A DNA stretch of 64,000 nucleotides from DASRFA01 sp035651755 (GTDB lineage Bacteria > Desulfobacterota > Binatia > UBA12015). Where the stretch lies: positions 124,001 through 188,000 of the forward strand of contig DASRFA010000043.1 in assembly GCA_035651755.1 (NCBI GenBank), read 5' to 3'. The notes beneath the pieces are model-generated. The model had not been told where the DNA came from. It did not search any database and saw only the letters and a list, made by a program, of their open reading frames with translations. Made by a program: the position numbers and the translations under genes. The first letter of the stretch is position 1. Every line of letters starts with the position of its first letter. Below are positions 9,390-18,823 of this stretch, in pieces.

Positions 9390-9803
9390 ATGGAGCGGGA
9401 TCGACTCATGCGTCGGGCGCTCTGGGCGAGCACGGTCTTCAACCTCGGCGGTGCGCTCGCGTTCGCGTTTCCGGGGTCGCTCGGCGCGCTCGCGGGGATG
9501 CCGTCGCCCGTGCCCGCGCTCTACGCGGCGACGATCGCGTTTCTGGTGACGCTCTTCGCGGGCACGTACGCGTGGCTCGCGAGCCAGCCGGTGATCGACC
9601 GGCCGCTCGTCGCGTTCTGCGCGATCGGGAAGGCGGGCTTCTTCGCGATCGTCGTCGCCTGCTGGCTCGCCGGCGCGGCGCCGGCGCGCGGCGTCCTGGC
9701 CGCGTTCGGCGACCTCGTGTTCGCGGCGATCTTCGCATGGTGGCTCGCGACCGAGGAGCCCGAGACGGCGATCGCCCGCGCGCGGAGCATCTCGGGCGCG
9801 TGA
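9390..9803 (+). CDS. Small four-helix integral membrane protein, unknown function
   Basis: A 137-residue protein with four predicted membrane helices (roughly residues 10-30, 40-62, 72-93 and 100-117) and short loops. GGAGG lies five bases before the ATG. It resembles small bacterial inner-membrane proteins of unknown role; I recognise no named domain. Its stop codon overlaps the GTG start of the acetyltransferase gene that follows, so it is the first gene of a three-gene coupled run ending with the PurN-like formyltransferase. Confidence 0.75.
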   Translation: MERDRLMRRALWASTVFNLGGALAFAFPGSLGALAGMPSPVPALYAATIAFLVTLFAGTYAWLASQPVIDRPLVAFCAIGKAGFFAIVVACWLAGAAPARGVLAAFGDLVFAAIFAWWLATEEPETAIARARSISGA

Positions 9804-10255
9804 CGGTCGTGGTCGAGCGCCTGGAGGAGCTTCCCCTCGCGTCCGTCGCGCCGCTGGTGTCGGAGAGCGAGCGTGCGGGAGAGAGCTTCGTGCGCCGCCT
9901 CGTCGACGAGTGGGAGAGCGGCGCGAACCGCTTCGACCGGTTCGGCGAAGCGCTCTTCGGCGCGCGGGCAGGCGGCCGGCTCGTCGGCGTCTGCGGGCTG
10001 AATCGCGATCCGTACGCCGACGATGCGAGCGTCGGGCGCGTTCGGCATCTCTACGTCGCCGCGGCCGAGCGACGGCGCGGCGTCGGCGGTGCGCTGGTTT
10101 CGGCAGTCGTCGACGCCGCGCGTGGCACGTTCGACGAGGTTCGCTTGCGCACGCGATCGGACGAGGCTGCGGCGTTCTACGAGTCGCTCGGATTCCGACG
10201 CACCTCCGCGGTCGCGGACTGCACGCACGTGCTACCTCTCGTCGATCGTCCATGA
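9800..10255 (+). CDS. GNAT family N-acetyltransferase
   Basis: A 151-residue cytoplasmic acyl-CoA-dependent acetyltransferase. The acetyl-CoA pyrophosphate loop of the GNAT fold is visible as RRRGVGGAL, after the strand RHLYVAAAE. The C-terminal AAFYESLGF motif is typical of the family. Translation is assigned to a GTG that overlaps the upstream stop (GTGA). Its own stop overlaps the ATG of the next gene (ATGA), indicating coupled translation on both sides. The substrate is not predictable. Confidence 0.88.
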   Translation: MTVVVERLEELPLASVAPLVSESERAGESFVRRLVDEWESGANRFDRFGEALFGARAGGRLVGVCGLNRDPYADDASVGRVRHLYVAAAERRRGVGGALVSAVVDAARGTFDEVRLRTRSDEAAAFYESLGFRRTSAVADCTHVLPLVDRP

Positions 10256-10866
10256 AGAATCTCGGCCTCGGGCTTCTCGCCTCGCACGGCGGCACGAACG
10301 TGCAGGCGCACATCGACGCGTGGGAGGCGGGCCGCACGCCCGCGCGCCCGTCGATCGTGATCTCGAACAACTCGCAGTCGCTCGCGCTCGAGCGCGCGCG
10401 CCGCCACGGCGTGCCGACGGCTCACCTGAGCAGCGCGACGCACCCGGATCCGGACGCGCTCGACCGCGCGATCCGCGATGCGCTCGTCGCGCACGGCGTA
10501 CGGCTCGTCGCGCTCTGCGGCTACATGAAGAAGCTCGGACCCGCGACGCTCGCGCACTTCGGCGGCCGCATCCTGAACGTCCACCCCGGACCGCTGCCGC
10601 GCTTCGGCGGCCAGGGAATGTACGGGAGGCACGTGCACGAGGCGGTCGTCGCGGCCGGTGTCCGGGAGACGGAGGTCTGCATCTTCGTGGTCGAGGCGGA
10701 GTACGATACCGGGCCGGTGATCGCGCGACGCGCGGTCGCGGTCGCGCCGTCCGACACGGCCGACAGCCTCGCGGAGCGAGTCCTGCCGGTCGAGCACGAG
10801 CTCTACGTCGACACCGTCCGGCGGATCGCGACCGGCGAGCTCGCGCTGCCGGCGCCGGCGCCGTAA
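10252..10866 (+). CDS. purN: Phosphoribosylglycinamide formyltransferase-like protein (PurN family)
   Basis: A 204-residue formyltransferase using 10-formyltetrahydrofolate. The catalytic trio of E. coli PurN (Asn106, His108, Asp144) corresponds here to Asn109 and His111 in LNVHPGPLP and Asp152 in EYDTGPV. The N-terminal glycine loop is SHGGTN where PurN usually has SGxGSN, a divergent form. The gene overlaps the acetyltransferase gene by four bases and is not in a purine operon, so either third-step purine synthesis or formylation of another amine is possible. Confidence 0.82.
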   Translation: MKNLGLGLLASHGGTNVQAHIDAWEAGRTPARPSIVISNNSQSLALERARRHGVPTAHLSSATHPDPDALDRAIRDALVAHGVRLVALCGYMKKLGPATLAHFGGRILNVHPGPLPRFGGQGMYGRHVHEAVVAAGVRETEVCIFVVEAEYDTGPVIARRAVAVAPSDTADSLAERVLPVEHELYVDTVRRIATGELALPAPAP

Positions 10867-10894
10867 GAACCCGGGGCGCCAGGGACGGAAGCCG

Positions 10895-12457
10895 ATGGCC
10901 GGGGAACGGATCCTGATCGGGAAGGGAACGGAGCACGTCTACCTGCGCGCCGAGTACGGGAACCGCCACGGGCTCGTGGCGGGTGCGACCGGCACCGGGA
11001 AGACGGTCTCGCTCCTCGTGCTCGCCGAGGGGTTCTCGCGCATCGGCGTCCCGGTCTTCATCGCCGACGTGAAGGGGGACGTCGCGGGCATCTCTCTCCC
11101 CGGTGCCGGCGACGCGCGCATCCAGGAGCGCGTGAAGGCGATCGGCATCGCGGACTACCGCCCGGAGGCGTCGCCGACCGTCCCGTGGGACGTCTTCGGC
11201 GAGGCCGGCCACCCGCTCCGCACGACCGTGAGCGAGATCGGCCCGCTCCTCCTCTCTCGCATGCTCGACCTGAACGAGACCCAGGCCGGCGTCATCGACG
11301 TCGCGTTCAAGCTCGCCGACGACCGCCGCCTTCTCCTCCTCGACCTCGACGACCTGCGCGCGGTCCTCGGCTTCGCCGCCGAGCACCGGAAGGAGGTCTC
11401 GGCGGCGTACGGCCTCGTGAGCTCCGCGTCGGTCGCGGCGATCCAGCGCTCGCTGCTCGCGCTCGAGCGCGACGGCGGCGACGCGTTCTTCGGCGAGCCG
11501 GCGCTCGACCTCGCCGACGTGCTGCGCGTCGACTCGTCCGGGCGCGGCGTCGTCGGCGTCCTGGCGGCGGAACGGCTCGTCCGGAACCCGCGCCTCTACT
11601 CCGGCGTGCTTCTCTGGCTCGTCTCCGAGCTCTTCGAGGACCTTCCCGAGGTCGGCGACCTCGACCGCCCGAAGCTCGCGCTCTTCCTGGACGAGGCGCA
11701 CCTGCTCTTCGACGGCGCGACGCCCGCGCTTCGCCGTCAGGTCGAGCAGGTCGTCCGGCTCGTGCGATCGAAGGGCGTCGGCGTGTACTTCTGCTCGCAG
11801 TTCCCCGACGACGTCCCCGACGAGATCCTGGGCCAGCTCGGGAACCGCGTGCAGCACGCGCTGCGCGCGTTCACGCCGCGCGACCAGAAGGCGGTGCGCG
11901 TCGCTGCCGAGACGTTCGTTCCGAACCCGACGCTCGACGTCGCGCGCGTCCTGACGGAGCTCGGGGTCGGCGAAGCGCTCGTGTCGACGCTCGCGGAGAA
12001 GGGGCGACCGACGCCCGTCGAGCGGACGATCGTCGCTCCGCCGCGCTGCCGGATCGGCACGATCGGCAAGGACGAGCGCGCGGCGCTCGTCGCGCGGAGC
12101 CCGGTCGGCGCGAAGTACGACCAGCCCCTCAACCGGGAGTCCGCCTACGAGATGCTGAGCGGGCGCCGCTCGGATGGCGGTGCGGCGTCCGGCGATGCGC
12201 GCAAGGACGCGCGCACCCGGGCGAGCGCACCGCCACCCGAGCCGAGCACCGAGCGCCCCGCGCGACGCGGAGACGGCGCAAAAGCCGAGCCGGCGGAGCG
12301 CGGAGCGCTCGACGAGCTGCTCTGGGGAACGAAGCGGCGCCAGGGCATGGTCGAGACGATGGCGAAGCAGGCCGCGCGCTCGGTCGGGAGCCAGATCGGC
12401 CGGCAGATCCTGCGCGGCGTGCTGGGCGGCATCTTCGGCGGCCGCTCACGCCGCTGA
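10895..12457 (+). CDS. HerA/DUF853-family helicase-like ATPase (YjgR type)
   Basis: A 520-residue cytoplasmic AAA-like ATPase of the HerA-FtsK superfamily. Walker A GATGTGKT is at residues 30-37, and Walker B with Asp266-Glu267 lies in LALFLDEAH. The C-terminal tail (from about residue 420) is low-complexity and charged, and ends in a Gly/Arg-rich helix (QIGRQILRGVLGGIFGG). This matches the DUF853 family represented by E. coli YjgR. Its cellular role is not established; DNA- or protein-remodelling is suggested by the superfamily. No NurA nuclease is adjacent, unlike archaeal HerA. Confidence 0.9.
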   Translation: MAGERILIGKGTEHVYLRAEYGNRHGLVAGATGTGKTVSLLVLAEGFSRIGVPVFIADVKGDVAGISLPGAGDARIQERVKAIGIADYRPEASPTVPWDVFGEAGHPLRTTVSEIGPLLLSRMLDLNETQAGVIDVAFKLADDRRLLLLDLDDLRAVLGFAAEHRKEVSAAYGLVSSASVAAIQRSLLALERDGGDAFFGEPALDLADVLRVDSSGRGVVGVLAAERLVRNPRLYSGVLLWLVSELFEDLPEVGDLDRPKLALFLDEAHLLFDGATPALRRQVEQVVRLVRSKGVGVYFCSQFPDDVPDEILGQLGNRVQHALRAFTPRDQKAVRVAAETFVPNPTLDVARVLTELGVGEALVSTLAEKGRPTPVERTIVAPPRCRIGTIGKDERAALVARSPVGAKYDQPLNRESAYEMLSGRRSDGGAASGDARKDARTRASAPPPEPSTERPARRGDGAKAEPAERGALDELLWGTKRRQGMVETMAKQAARSVGSQIGRQILRGVLGGIFGGRSRR

Positions 12458-12479
12458 CCAGTCGCCGGGGCCGCGAGCG

Positions 12480-12971
12480 ATGCGCCGGACGCCGGATGCG
12501 CTGCGATCGTTCCTCGCGCCCTACGACGCCTCCGTCGCGCGCCTCTTCCTCGCCGCGCGAAAGGCGGTGCTCGAGGCCGCGCCGGACGCGAACGAGCTGG
12601 TCTACGACGCGTACAACACCGTCTCCGACGTGTTCTCGTTCAGCGACCGCCTGAAGGACGCCTTCTGCCACGTCGCGGCGTACACGTCGTACGTCAATCT
12701 CGGTTTCAACCGCGGTGCGACGCTGCCGGATCCCGAGCGGCGGCTCGCCGGGAGCGGCGCCGCCATCCGCCACGTCCGGATCGACGACGCGCGAACGCTC
12801 CGCGACCCGGCCGTCCGGGCTCTCGTTCGTGCGGCCGCCGAGCGGGCGCGGTCGTCGGCGACGCCGCCCGCGCGGCCGCAATCCATCGTGAAGGCCGTCT
12901 ACCCGCGGAAGCGCCGTCCCGGGGCGGCGCGGTCGGCGGCCGAGAGCGGGTCGCGGACGCGCCGGCGCTGA
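12480..12971 (+). CDS. DUF1801 domain protein
   Basis: A 163-residue small cytoplasmic protein. Residues 1-110 match the DUF1801 (YdhG-like) fold pattern: an N-terminal helix with LFLAARKAVLEAAPDA, then VYDAYNTVSDVFSFS and a strand with YTSYVNLGFNRGATLPDP. The last 40 residues are basic and low-complexity. It starts 22 bases after the DUF853 stop and is probably cotranscribed. Function is not known; some relatives are annotated as iron-chaperone-like on structural grounds only. Confidence 0.82.
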   Translation: MRRTPDALRSFLAPYDASVARLFLAARKAVLEAAPDANELVYDAYNTVSDVFSFSDRLKDAFCHVAAYTSYVNLGFNRGATLPDPERRLAGSGAAIRHVRIDDARTLRDPAVRALVRAAAERARSSATPPARPQSIVKAVYPRKRRPGAARSAAESGSRTRRR

Positions 12972-13086
12972 CCGCGCGTCCGCGCGCGGGCGTTTGCACG
13001 CTCGTCGTGCCAGGCTCGACGCAGTCGCGGCCGTCTGCTCGTCTTGACGCGCGCAGCGTCGGCAAACGCGGCGCCCGAGCGACGCC

Positions 13087-13878
13087 ATGTCGATCCCCGC
13101 GACCGAGCGCCTCTACCTGGAGGACGACCACGCCGACACGGCGGTCGCGACCCTGCTCGCCGTCCGCGACGGCGCGCTCGCATTCGATCGGAGCTGCTTC
13201 TACCCGGGCGGCGGCGGCCAGCCGCCGGACCGCGGACACGCGCTCTTCGACGACGGCGCACGCATCGCGATCGCCTCCGCGCACGCGGACGGCGACGGAG
13301 TCGTCTGGCACGCCGCGGAGGCAGACGAGGGCGCCCTGCCGGCAGAAGGCGCACGGCTCGCAGAAGGGCGCGTCGATCGGCGCGCGACCCTCGCGATCGA
13401 CGCCGCGCGCCGCGCGGCGCTCACGCGCCACCACACCGTCCTTCACGTCCTGAACACGATCGTGCTGCGCAGGCTCGGCGGCTGGCTCACCGGAGCGCAG
13501 ATCGGCGTCGACACGTCGCGCGTCGACTTCAAGGTCGAGCGGTTCACGCCCGCCGACTGCGCGGCGCTCGCGGACGAGGTGAACGCCGTCCTCGCGACCG
13601 ATCGCCGGCTCCGCTCCTTCTCCCTTCCAGCGGACGAATTCGAGCGCCGCACCGATCTCCGCCGGACGCTCGACGCGAAGCCGCCGGTCTGGAACGGCCG
13701 CGTCCGCGTCGTCGAGATCGAGGGCTTCGACGCGCAGGCCTGCGGCGGCACGCACGTCGCGAGCACGAGCGCGGTCGGCCGCTTCGCGATCGTCCGCACC
13801 GAGAACAAGGGCCGCATCAACAAGCGGCTCTACGTGCGCCTCGACCCGCCGGCCGAGGCGTCAGCGGTCACGCCGTGA
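13087..13878 (+). CDS. alaX: Alanyl-tRNA editing protein AlaX-like
   Basis: A 263-residue stand-alone trans-editing enzyme that hydrolyses mischarged Ser- or Gly-tRNA(Ala). The N-terminal FYPGGGGQP motif (residues 38-46) is the second-domain glycine motif shared with AlaRS. The zinc site is complete: His116 and His120 (HTVLH) and Cys219 and His223 (CGGTH). The size fits the longer AlaX type with an N-terminal beta domain. It is monocistronic. The 115 bases upstream hold no other gene. Confidence 0.92.
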   Translation: MSIPATERLYLEDDHADTAVATLLAVRDGALAFDRSCFYPGGGGQPPDRGHALFDDGARIAIASAHADGDGVVWHAAEADEGALPAEGARLAEGRVDRRATLAIDAARRAALTRHHTVLHVLNTIVLRRLGGWLTGAQIGVDTSRVDFKVERFTPADCAALADEVNAVLATDRRLRSFSLPADEFERRTDLRRTLDAKPPVWNGRVRVVEIEGFDAQACGGTHVASTSAVGRFAIVRTENKGRINKRLYVRLDPPAEASAVTP

Positions 13879-14075
13879 GGTGCGGCTCGACCAGCTCCGC
13901 GAGCCGTCGAACGGTCGGGGCGGTGGCGAGGCCGAGGTCGTGCAGGCTCGCCCGGAGGCCGCGCCAGCGGCGGTGCAGTTCGACGGCGAAATCGGCGCGC
14001 GCGCTGGTTCGGGCCCGCCTTCGCGGCGTCCTCGCCGACCTCCCGGAGCCGGTCGACGTCCGCGACCGGAACGGC
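13868..14075 (-). pseudogene. Possible short gene broken by a frameshift at a (GC)5 run
   Basis: Reading the minus strand between the SDR gene and alaX, two frames look protein-like in turn. The first (about 14075 to 14005) reads DVDRLREVGEDAAKAG. The second (13994 to the stop at 13868) reads ADFAVELHRRWRGLR, then LHDLGLATAPTVRRLAELV. They would join into one helical polypeptide of about 65 residues if the run GCGCGCGCGC at 13995-14004 had two more bases or one fewer. No good start codon is visible. It may be a decayed gene, a sequencing slip or chance in GC-rich DNA. Confidence 0.3.
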
Positions 14076-14089
14076 GCCGGTGTCGCCGC

Positions 14090-14836
14090 TCAGCGCCCGC
14101 CCGCGACGTCGACCAGCGCGCCGCTCACGTAGCTCGCGGCATCGCTCAGGAGCCAGACGATCGCCTCGGCGACCTCGTCCGCCGTGCCGGCACGGCCGAG
14201 CGGCGTCCGCGCGCCGAGCACGTGCGCGCGGTCCGCCCGTCCGCTCGACGCGTGGATCTCGGTGTCGATGAGCCCCGGGCGGACGGCGTTCACGCGCACG
14301 CCGTCGGGTCCGAGCTCGCGCGCGAGGCCGAGCGTCAGGGTGTCGATCGCGCCCTTCGAGCCGGCGTAGTCGACGTACTCGCCGGGCGAGCCGATGCGCG
14401 ACGCCGCCGACGAGACGTTCACGATCGCGCCGCCCTTCCCTCCCCGGCCGCGCGCCATCCGGCGCGCGGCCTCGCGCGCGCAGAGGTAGGCGCCGTAGAC
14501 GTTCACGTCGAACATCCCGCGCAGGCGCTCGGCGTCCATGTCGGCCAGCGGCATCGCGCGCGCAACGATGCCGGCGTTGTTCACGAAGCCGTCGATCGCG
14601 CCGAGCTCGCGCTCGGCCGCATCGAAGAGCGCGATGACCTCCGCCTCGACCGCGACGTCGCAGCGCCGTGCGATCGCGCGGCCTCCCGCAGCGGCGACCT
14701 CGCCGACGGCGGCTTCCGCCGCGTCCGCGTTCCGCACCCAGCCGAGCGCGACCGACCAGCCGCGCGCACCCGCGAGCACCGCCGTCGCGCGCCCGATCCC
14801 GCGGCTGCCACCGGTGATCACGACGACCTTCGACAC
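14090..14836 (-). CDS. Short-chain dehydrogenase/reductase (SDR), FabG-like classical type
   Basis: A 248-residue NAD(P)-dependent oxidoreductase. The cofactor loop TGGSRGIG is at residues 8-15 and the structural NNAG motif at 86-89. The catalytic Ser lies in the NVSS motif at 140-143, with Tyr157 and Lys161 (YAGSK). An upstream ATG would add 48 residues of non-family sequence, so a GTG giving VSKVVVITGG is chosen, exactly at the usual N-terminus. The VNAVRPGLIDTEIH segment follows the family pattern. The substrate is unknown; FabG-like 3-oxoacyl or sugar alcohol substrates are both possible. Confidence 0.92.
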   Translation of the reverse strand: MSKVVVITGGSRGIGRATAVLAGARGWSVALGWVRNADAAEAAVGEVAAAGGRAIARRCDVAVEAEVIALFDAAERELGAIDGFVNNAGIVARAMPLADMDAERLRGMFDVNVYGAYLCAREAARRMARGRGGKGGAIVNVSSAASRIGSPGEYVDYAGSKGAIDTLTLGLARELGPDGVRVNAVRPGLIDTEIHASSGRADRAHVLGARTPLGRAGTADEVAEAIVWLLSDAASYVSGALVDVAGGR

Positions 14837-14961
14837 GAAAGCGATGCTCGCCGCCGGCGCGGCCGGGCGCAACCGACATCGCAGGTGCCATCGCCCGTGA
14901 CCGGGCGGCACGTGAGCCCGTCCGCTCAAGGTTCGCGTCCCGGATCGCCGAATTCCCTGCA

Positions 14962-16695
14962 ATGAGCACGAAGACCTCACGGCGCGCGCCGTTCATCTTC
15001 ACGGCAATCGCGGGAATCCTGTTCGCGTCGGTGCGGCCGGCAGTCGCCTCCTGGAGCTCGTCCGAGACCATCGGCCTCACGGGGTCCTCGGTCGACACGA
15101 GCGACGTCCGATTGCGGACGAACGCGGCCGGCGACGCGGTCGTCTCCTGGCGCGAGGGGACGAGCGTCGTGCGGGCCGCGATCCGGCCGGCCGGCGGGCC
15201 GTTCGGCGCCTCGCAGACGCTCGACGGCGCGACCCAGACCGGGAGCCCGATCCCGCATCCCGCGCTCGGTCCGGACGGCCGCGCGATCGTGATGTGGTTC
15301 GCGAACCCCGGCACCCGGAAGCTCCGCTACGCCGACCGGCCCGCGGACCAGACGGCGTTCGCATCGGCGGTCGACCTCTTCACGCCGCCGCAGGACCTGA
15401 CGTCGCTCGACGTCGTGATCGACGACGGCGGCGCGACCCACGTCGCCTACAACGGTCCCGGCTTCGCGCAGTACCCGCGCGTTTGGGCGCGCACGCGCGG
15501 CGGCTCCGAGGGAGACGCTTTCGGCAGCGAGGCCAGCATCACCGGCAACCTGAGCCCGGGAGCTCCCGGGCAGATCGCGCTCGCGACCGCGGGCGACGGC
15601 ACGTCGGTGCTGACGTTCTACTCCCCGAGCGCCGACGTCGCGCCCGGGAGCCAGCAGCAGCACATCCTCGGAACCGTGCGCGCGCTCGACGACCTCGGAT
15701 GGCAGCTCCCGGGCGAGAACGATTGGATGTGCTGCCTCTCGCTCGGCCCCCAGGGCGTGAGCAGCCTCGCGATGGACGGGGCCGGGAAGTCCTATTTCGT
15801 CGTCCACGGCGTGAACGACTTCGCGGACGTCCCGCAGCCCGGGCCGAACGCGGTGCGCGTGGGCGCGGACGGCATCGTGCTGGGACGCCAGCAGCTCGAC
15901 CCGACGTGGTCGAACGCCGGCGTCGGGCCGACGAACGGCGGAAGCCCGCAGATCGCGGTCGACCCGAGCGGCAACGCGTGGGCGGCGTGGGCGAAGCAGG
16001 TCGGGACCGAGATGAAGCTCTTCACGGCGTTCCGTCCGGCGGGAGAGGGGACGACGTTCGGCAAGGGCAAGGCGATCGCGAGCGATCTCAGCCTCGACGG
16101 CTTCCAGGGCTCGTTCCAGCTCACCGCGACGCCGGGCGGCGCGGTGGTCGCGTGGCTCGGAGGCTGCGGCCAGGACGGCTGCGACGTCGAGTCCGCCGTC
16201 ACCGGCGCGGCGAGCGGCACGTTCTGGCACCAGGAGACCGCCGCCGCCGGAGCCCGGCTCGGCCACGGGCTGCAGCTCGCGGGCCTGCCCGCGGACGACG
16301 CGCTTCTCGTCTACCGGAAGGGCGACGGCCACTTGAAAGCGCGAGTCTTCATTCCGCCGCCGCTCCGCGCCGTCACGGCGCCCCTCCACCGGGCAATTCC
16401 GGGCGCGCTCGCGAACGGCATCCCGGTCGCCGTCGACGTCGGAGTCGACGGCTCGGACGTGCGGGTGAAGATCCTCGACGAGAGCGATTCGCTCGGCCTC
16501 AGTCGCCCCTTCGCCGCGCGCAAGACGGCGCTCGACCGCGCGCGCGGCCAGCACGTGCTGACCGTCAAGTTCACGCCCGAGGCGGCCCAGCAGATCGCCG
16601 CGCAAAGCGTCGTCCACCTGACGCTACGGGTGACCGCGACGCCGCCGGGCGGCGCGCCCAACGCCTACGAGCAGAAGCTCGTGTTGCGGCAGTAG
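14962..16695 (+). CDS. Exported repeat-rich beta protein (propeller-like), unknown function
   Basis: A 577-residue protein with a signal peptide (cleavage near residue 29, after PAVA). The body is rich in Gly, Asp and Trp with recurring short units of the type GDAVVSWREG, GRAIVMWFANPG, GNAWAAWAKQVG and GAVVAWLGG. These look like blades of a beta-propeller with Asp-box-like turns. Two disulfide-prone regions (CC and CGQDGC) occur at about residues 258 and 400. Similar proteins in myxobacterial-type genomes are annotated only as hypothetical. Probably periplasmic or secreted. It is divergently oriented from the SDR gene. Confidence 0.75.
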   Translation: MSTKTSRRAPFIFTAIAGILFASVRPAVASWSSSETIGLTGSSVDTSDVRLRTNAAGDAVVSWREGTSVVRAAIRPAGGPFGASQTLDGATQTGSPIPHPALGPDGRAIVMWFANPGTRKLRYADRPADQTAFASAVDLFTPPQDLTSLDVVIDDGGATHVAYNGPGFAQYPRVWARTRGGSEGDAFGSEASITGNLSPGAPGQIALATAGDGTSVLTFYSPSADVAPGSQQQHILGTVRALDDLGWQLPGENDWMCCLSLGPQGVSSLAMDGAGKSYFVVHGVNDFADVPQPGPNAVRVGADGIVLGRQQLDPTWSNAGVGPTNGGSPQIAVDPSGNAWAAWAKQVGTEMKLFTAFRPAGEGTTFGKGKAIASDLSLDGFQGSFQLTATPGGAVVAWLGGCGQDGCDVESAVTGAASGTFWHQETAAAGARLGHGLQLAGLPADDALLVYRKGDGHLKARVFIPPPLRAVTAPLHRAIPGALANGIPVAVDVGVDGSDVRVKILDESDSLGLSRPFAARKTALDRARGQHVLTVKFTPEAAQQIAAQSVVHLTLRVTATPPGGAPNAYEQKLVLRQ

Positions 16696-16698
16696 CGC

Positions 16699-18705
16699 CT
16701 ATCCGCAGGTCAGGCGGGCCGGCGTCACCACGCACCGCGGCGAGTCGCCGGCCGGACCGTTCCACAGCGTGAGCGCGCACTCGTCCGGCGCGCCGAGAAC
16801 GACCGCGCTCCGCGTCTGCGTCGCGTCGGGCAGGACGCCTGCGTCGCGTCGCCCGACGACGCGCCAGCGGACGAGGCCGCTCTCGACCGCGGACCGATCG
16901 ATCACCACGATGCGCTTGACGCCCCCCGTCGCTCCCGAGCGATCGGCGTAGACCCACCGCGTGCGTGCCGCGTTCGTTCGCCAGAGCGGCCCGCCCGGGA
17001 TGGTGACGTCGATCGACGCCGGACCGATCGCCGCGTCGACGACCACGCGAACGCCGTTCGCCGCGGGATCGACGCCCGTCCACGGCTTCGGGATCACGGC
17101 TTCGCCCGTGAGCTTGAACGCGTATGGCGTCGCCGTGAGCTTGAGCGTCGGCTTCCGCGCTGCGACCCCGCTCTCGCAGGCAAGCGCGTTCACGCACGCA
17201 CATCCTTGACAGCTCTGTCCCGCCGCGCAGTCGGCGGAGGATTCGCACTCCTCCGCGCCGCACACGACGCCGTCGCCACAGCTCGCCGGCTTCGGCAGGC
17301 AGACGCATTGCGAGCAGGTGCTGCATGCGTCGCACGCGAGCCCCGGCTCGCCGCATTGTTCGCCCGGATCGGGGTCGCCGTCGCCGCAATCGGGTAGCTG
17401 CAGCTCGTAGGCGCCGAGATCGACCGCGGCCCCGACCGGGCGTGGCTTGCCCTCGAGGTCCGCGCTCGGCGCACCGGTCGACACGCCCGCGTCGACGGCG
17501 GGACTGGACACCAGCAGGTGAAAGTCGGATCCCGGCGCGACGAAGTGCTGCGCCGGCGTCGCGACGAACGAGTGCAGATCGTAGCCGAGCGCCTGCCATT
17601 CGCCCAGGTCGAGGATGGTCGCGTCCCCGTCTGCGCTGAAGCGGTCCAGGAGGCTGTTGTGGTCGGACGAGAAGCCCGGCCGGCTCGACGCGTCGATCAC
17701 GATCACGCCGCGGAACGAGTGCGACGTCCAGAGGATGTTGTTCCGGACGGTATTGCCGGTCGAGCCGCTGCCGATGTTGACGCACCAGCGGCCGTCGGAG
17801 GGCTGGATGATCGTGTTGTTGACGACGAGATTGTCCTTCGCCCCGGTGGCAGCGTCGATTCGATAGAGGCTGATCCCGCTCGAGTGGTTGTCGTAGAGGA
17901 GGTTGTTCCGGATCACGCCACGCACCGAGCCGTCCATGTTGATGCCGGAGCCGCCGCCGCGTCCGTTGTCCCAGATGATGTTTCCCTCGACGACGGCGTC
18001 CTCGATCAGGCCGTCACCGCCGAGGCTCGCGTCGCCGTTGAAATGCAGCCCGTTGGCGTGGTTCGAGTACACGAGGTTGTTGCGCACGATCGGGCGGTCG
18101 GCACTGTTCGAGACGTAGATCCCGTGCTCCGCCACCGAATGGTGCGCGACGTTTCCCTCCGCGACGAAGTCGTCCACGAAGCCGGTCAGGATGCCCCAGC
18201 GGCCGTTGAAACCGAGGAGGCAGTTCCGGACGGTCACGTGCGCGCCCGACACGGCACGGATTCCGGCGCGCGTCCGGCTGTCCACGTGGAACCCCTCGAT
18301 CACGACCCACGACGCCCCCTCGAGGTTGATTCCGTCGGGCGTCGTGCCGTTGTCGCTGGTGATCCGGACGTCGGACCCTTCCGCCTGGAACACGATCGGC
18401 GCGCTCGCGGTCCCGGACGTCGTCAAATAGAAGCCCTCGTAGCTGCCGTCGGCGACGTGGACGGTGTCGCCGGGACCGACGGCGTTCGCCGCGTGGCCGA
18501 GCGTCGCCCATGCGGCGGCGAGCGAGGTGCCACTCGCGCCGTCGTCGCCGCCGTTCTTGACCCAGTAGTCGGTCGCGAACGCCCGCGTCGCGGCGAGCGC
18601 GGCGGCCACGACCGCGATCGCCACGCGAGCCGCTCTTCCTCGCAGCGCGCGGCGGCGTTCCGTGCTCATGATCGTCCCCCCGATCGTATCGACGCGCGTC
18701 CCCAT
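16699..18705 (-). CDS. Secreted right-handed parallel beta-helix protein with cysteine-rich CGDG repeats
   Basis: A 668-residue exported protein. After a signal peptide, residues about 40-440 show the stacked N-ladder pattern of right-handed beta-helices, with many VRNNLL or VVNNTI type turns, as in pectate lyase and alginate epimerase-like proteins. Residues about 440-515 hold a cysteine-dense segment with CGDGDPDPGEQC and CGDGVVCGAEEC, the repeats common in myxobacterial-type surface proteins. A C-terminal beta domain of about 150 residues follows. A second ATG 12 codons downstream (18669) gives a cleaner signal peptide, but GGAGGT precedes the first. No catalytic residues can be assigned. 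It converges with the preceding gene (3-base gap). Confidence 0.85.
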   Translation of the reverse strand: MGTRVDTIGGTIMSTERRRALRGRAARVAIAVVAAALAATRAFATDYWVKNGGDDGASGTSLAAAWATLGHAANAVGPGDTVHVADGSYEGFYLTTSGTASAPIVFQAEGSDVRITSDNGTTPDGINLEGASWVVIEGFHVDSRTRAGIRAVSGAHVTVRNCLLGFNGRWGILTGFVDDFVAEGNVAHHSVAEHGIYVSNSADRPIVRNNLVYSNHANGLHFNGDASLGGDGLIEDAVVEGNIIWDNGRGGGSGINMDGSVRGVIRNNLLYDNHSSGISLYRIDAATGAKDNLVVNNTIIQPSDGRWCVNIGSGSTGNTVRNNILWTSHSFRGVIVIDASSRPGFSSDHNSLLDRFSADGDATILDLGEWQALGYDLHSFVATPAQHFVAPGSDFHLLVSSPAVDAGVSTGAPSADLEGKPRPVGAAVDLGAYELQLPDCGDGDPDPGEQCGEPGLACDACSTCSQCVCLPKPASCGDGVVCGAEECESSADCAAGQSCQGCACVNALACESGVAARKPTLKLTATPYAFKLTGEAVIPKPWTGVDPAANGVRVVVDAAIGPASIDVTIPGGPLWRTNAARTRWVYADRSGATGGVKRIVVIDRSAVESGLVRWRVVGRRDAGVLPDATQTRSAVVLGAPDECALTLWNGPAGDSPRCVVTPARLTCG

Positions 18706-18823
18706 CCTCGCACCTCCGCCTCCGCCGCTTCAGGACATCGGCGATTTCACGAGCCACGGCAATCGTGCATCGCGCGCAGACGGCGCTTCCGGACCCGGTC
18801 GGGCGGGTGCGCAGGCGGCTGGC

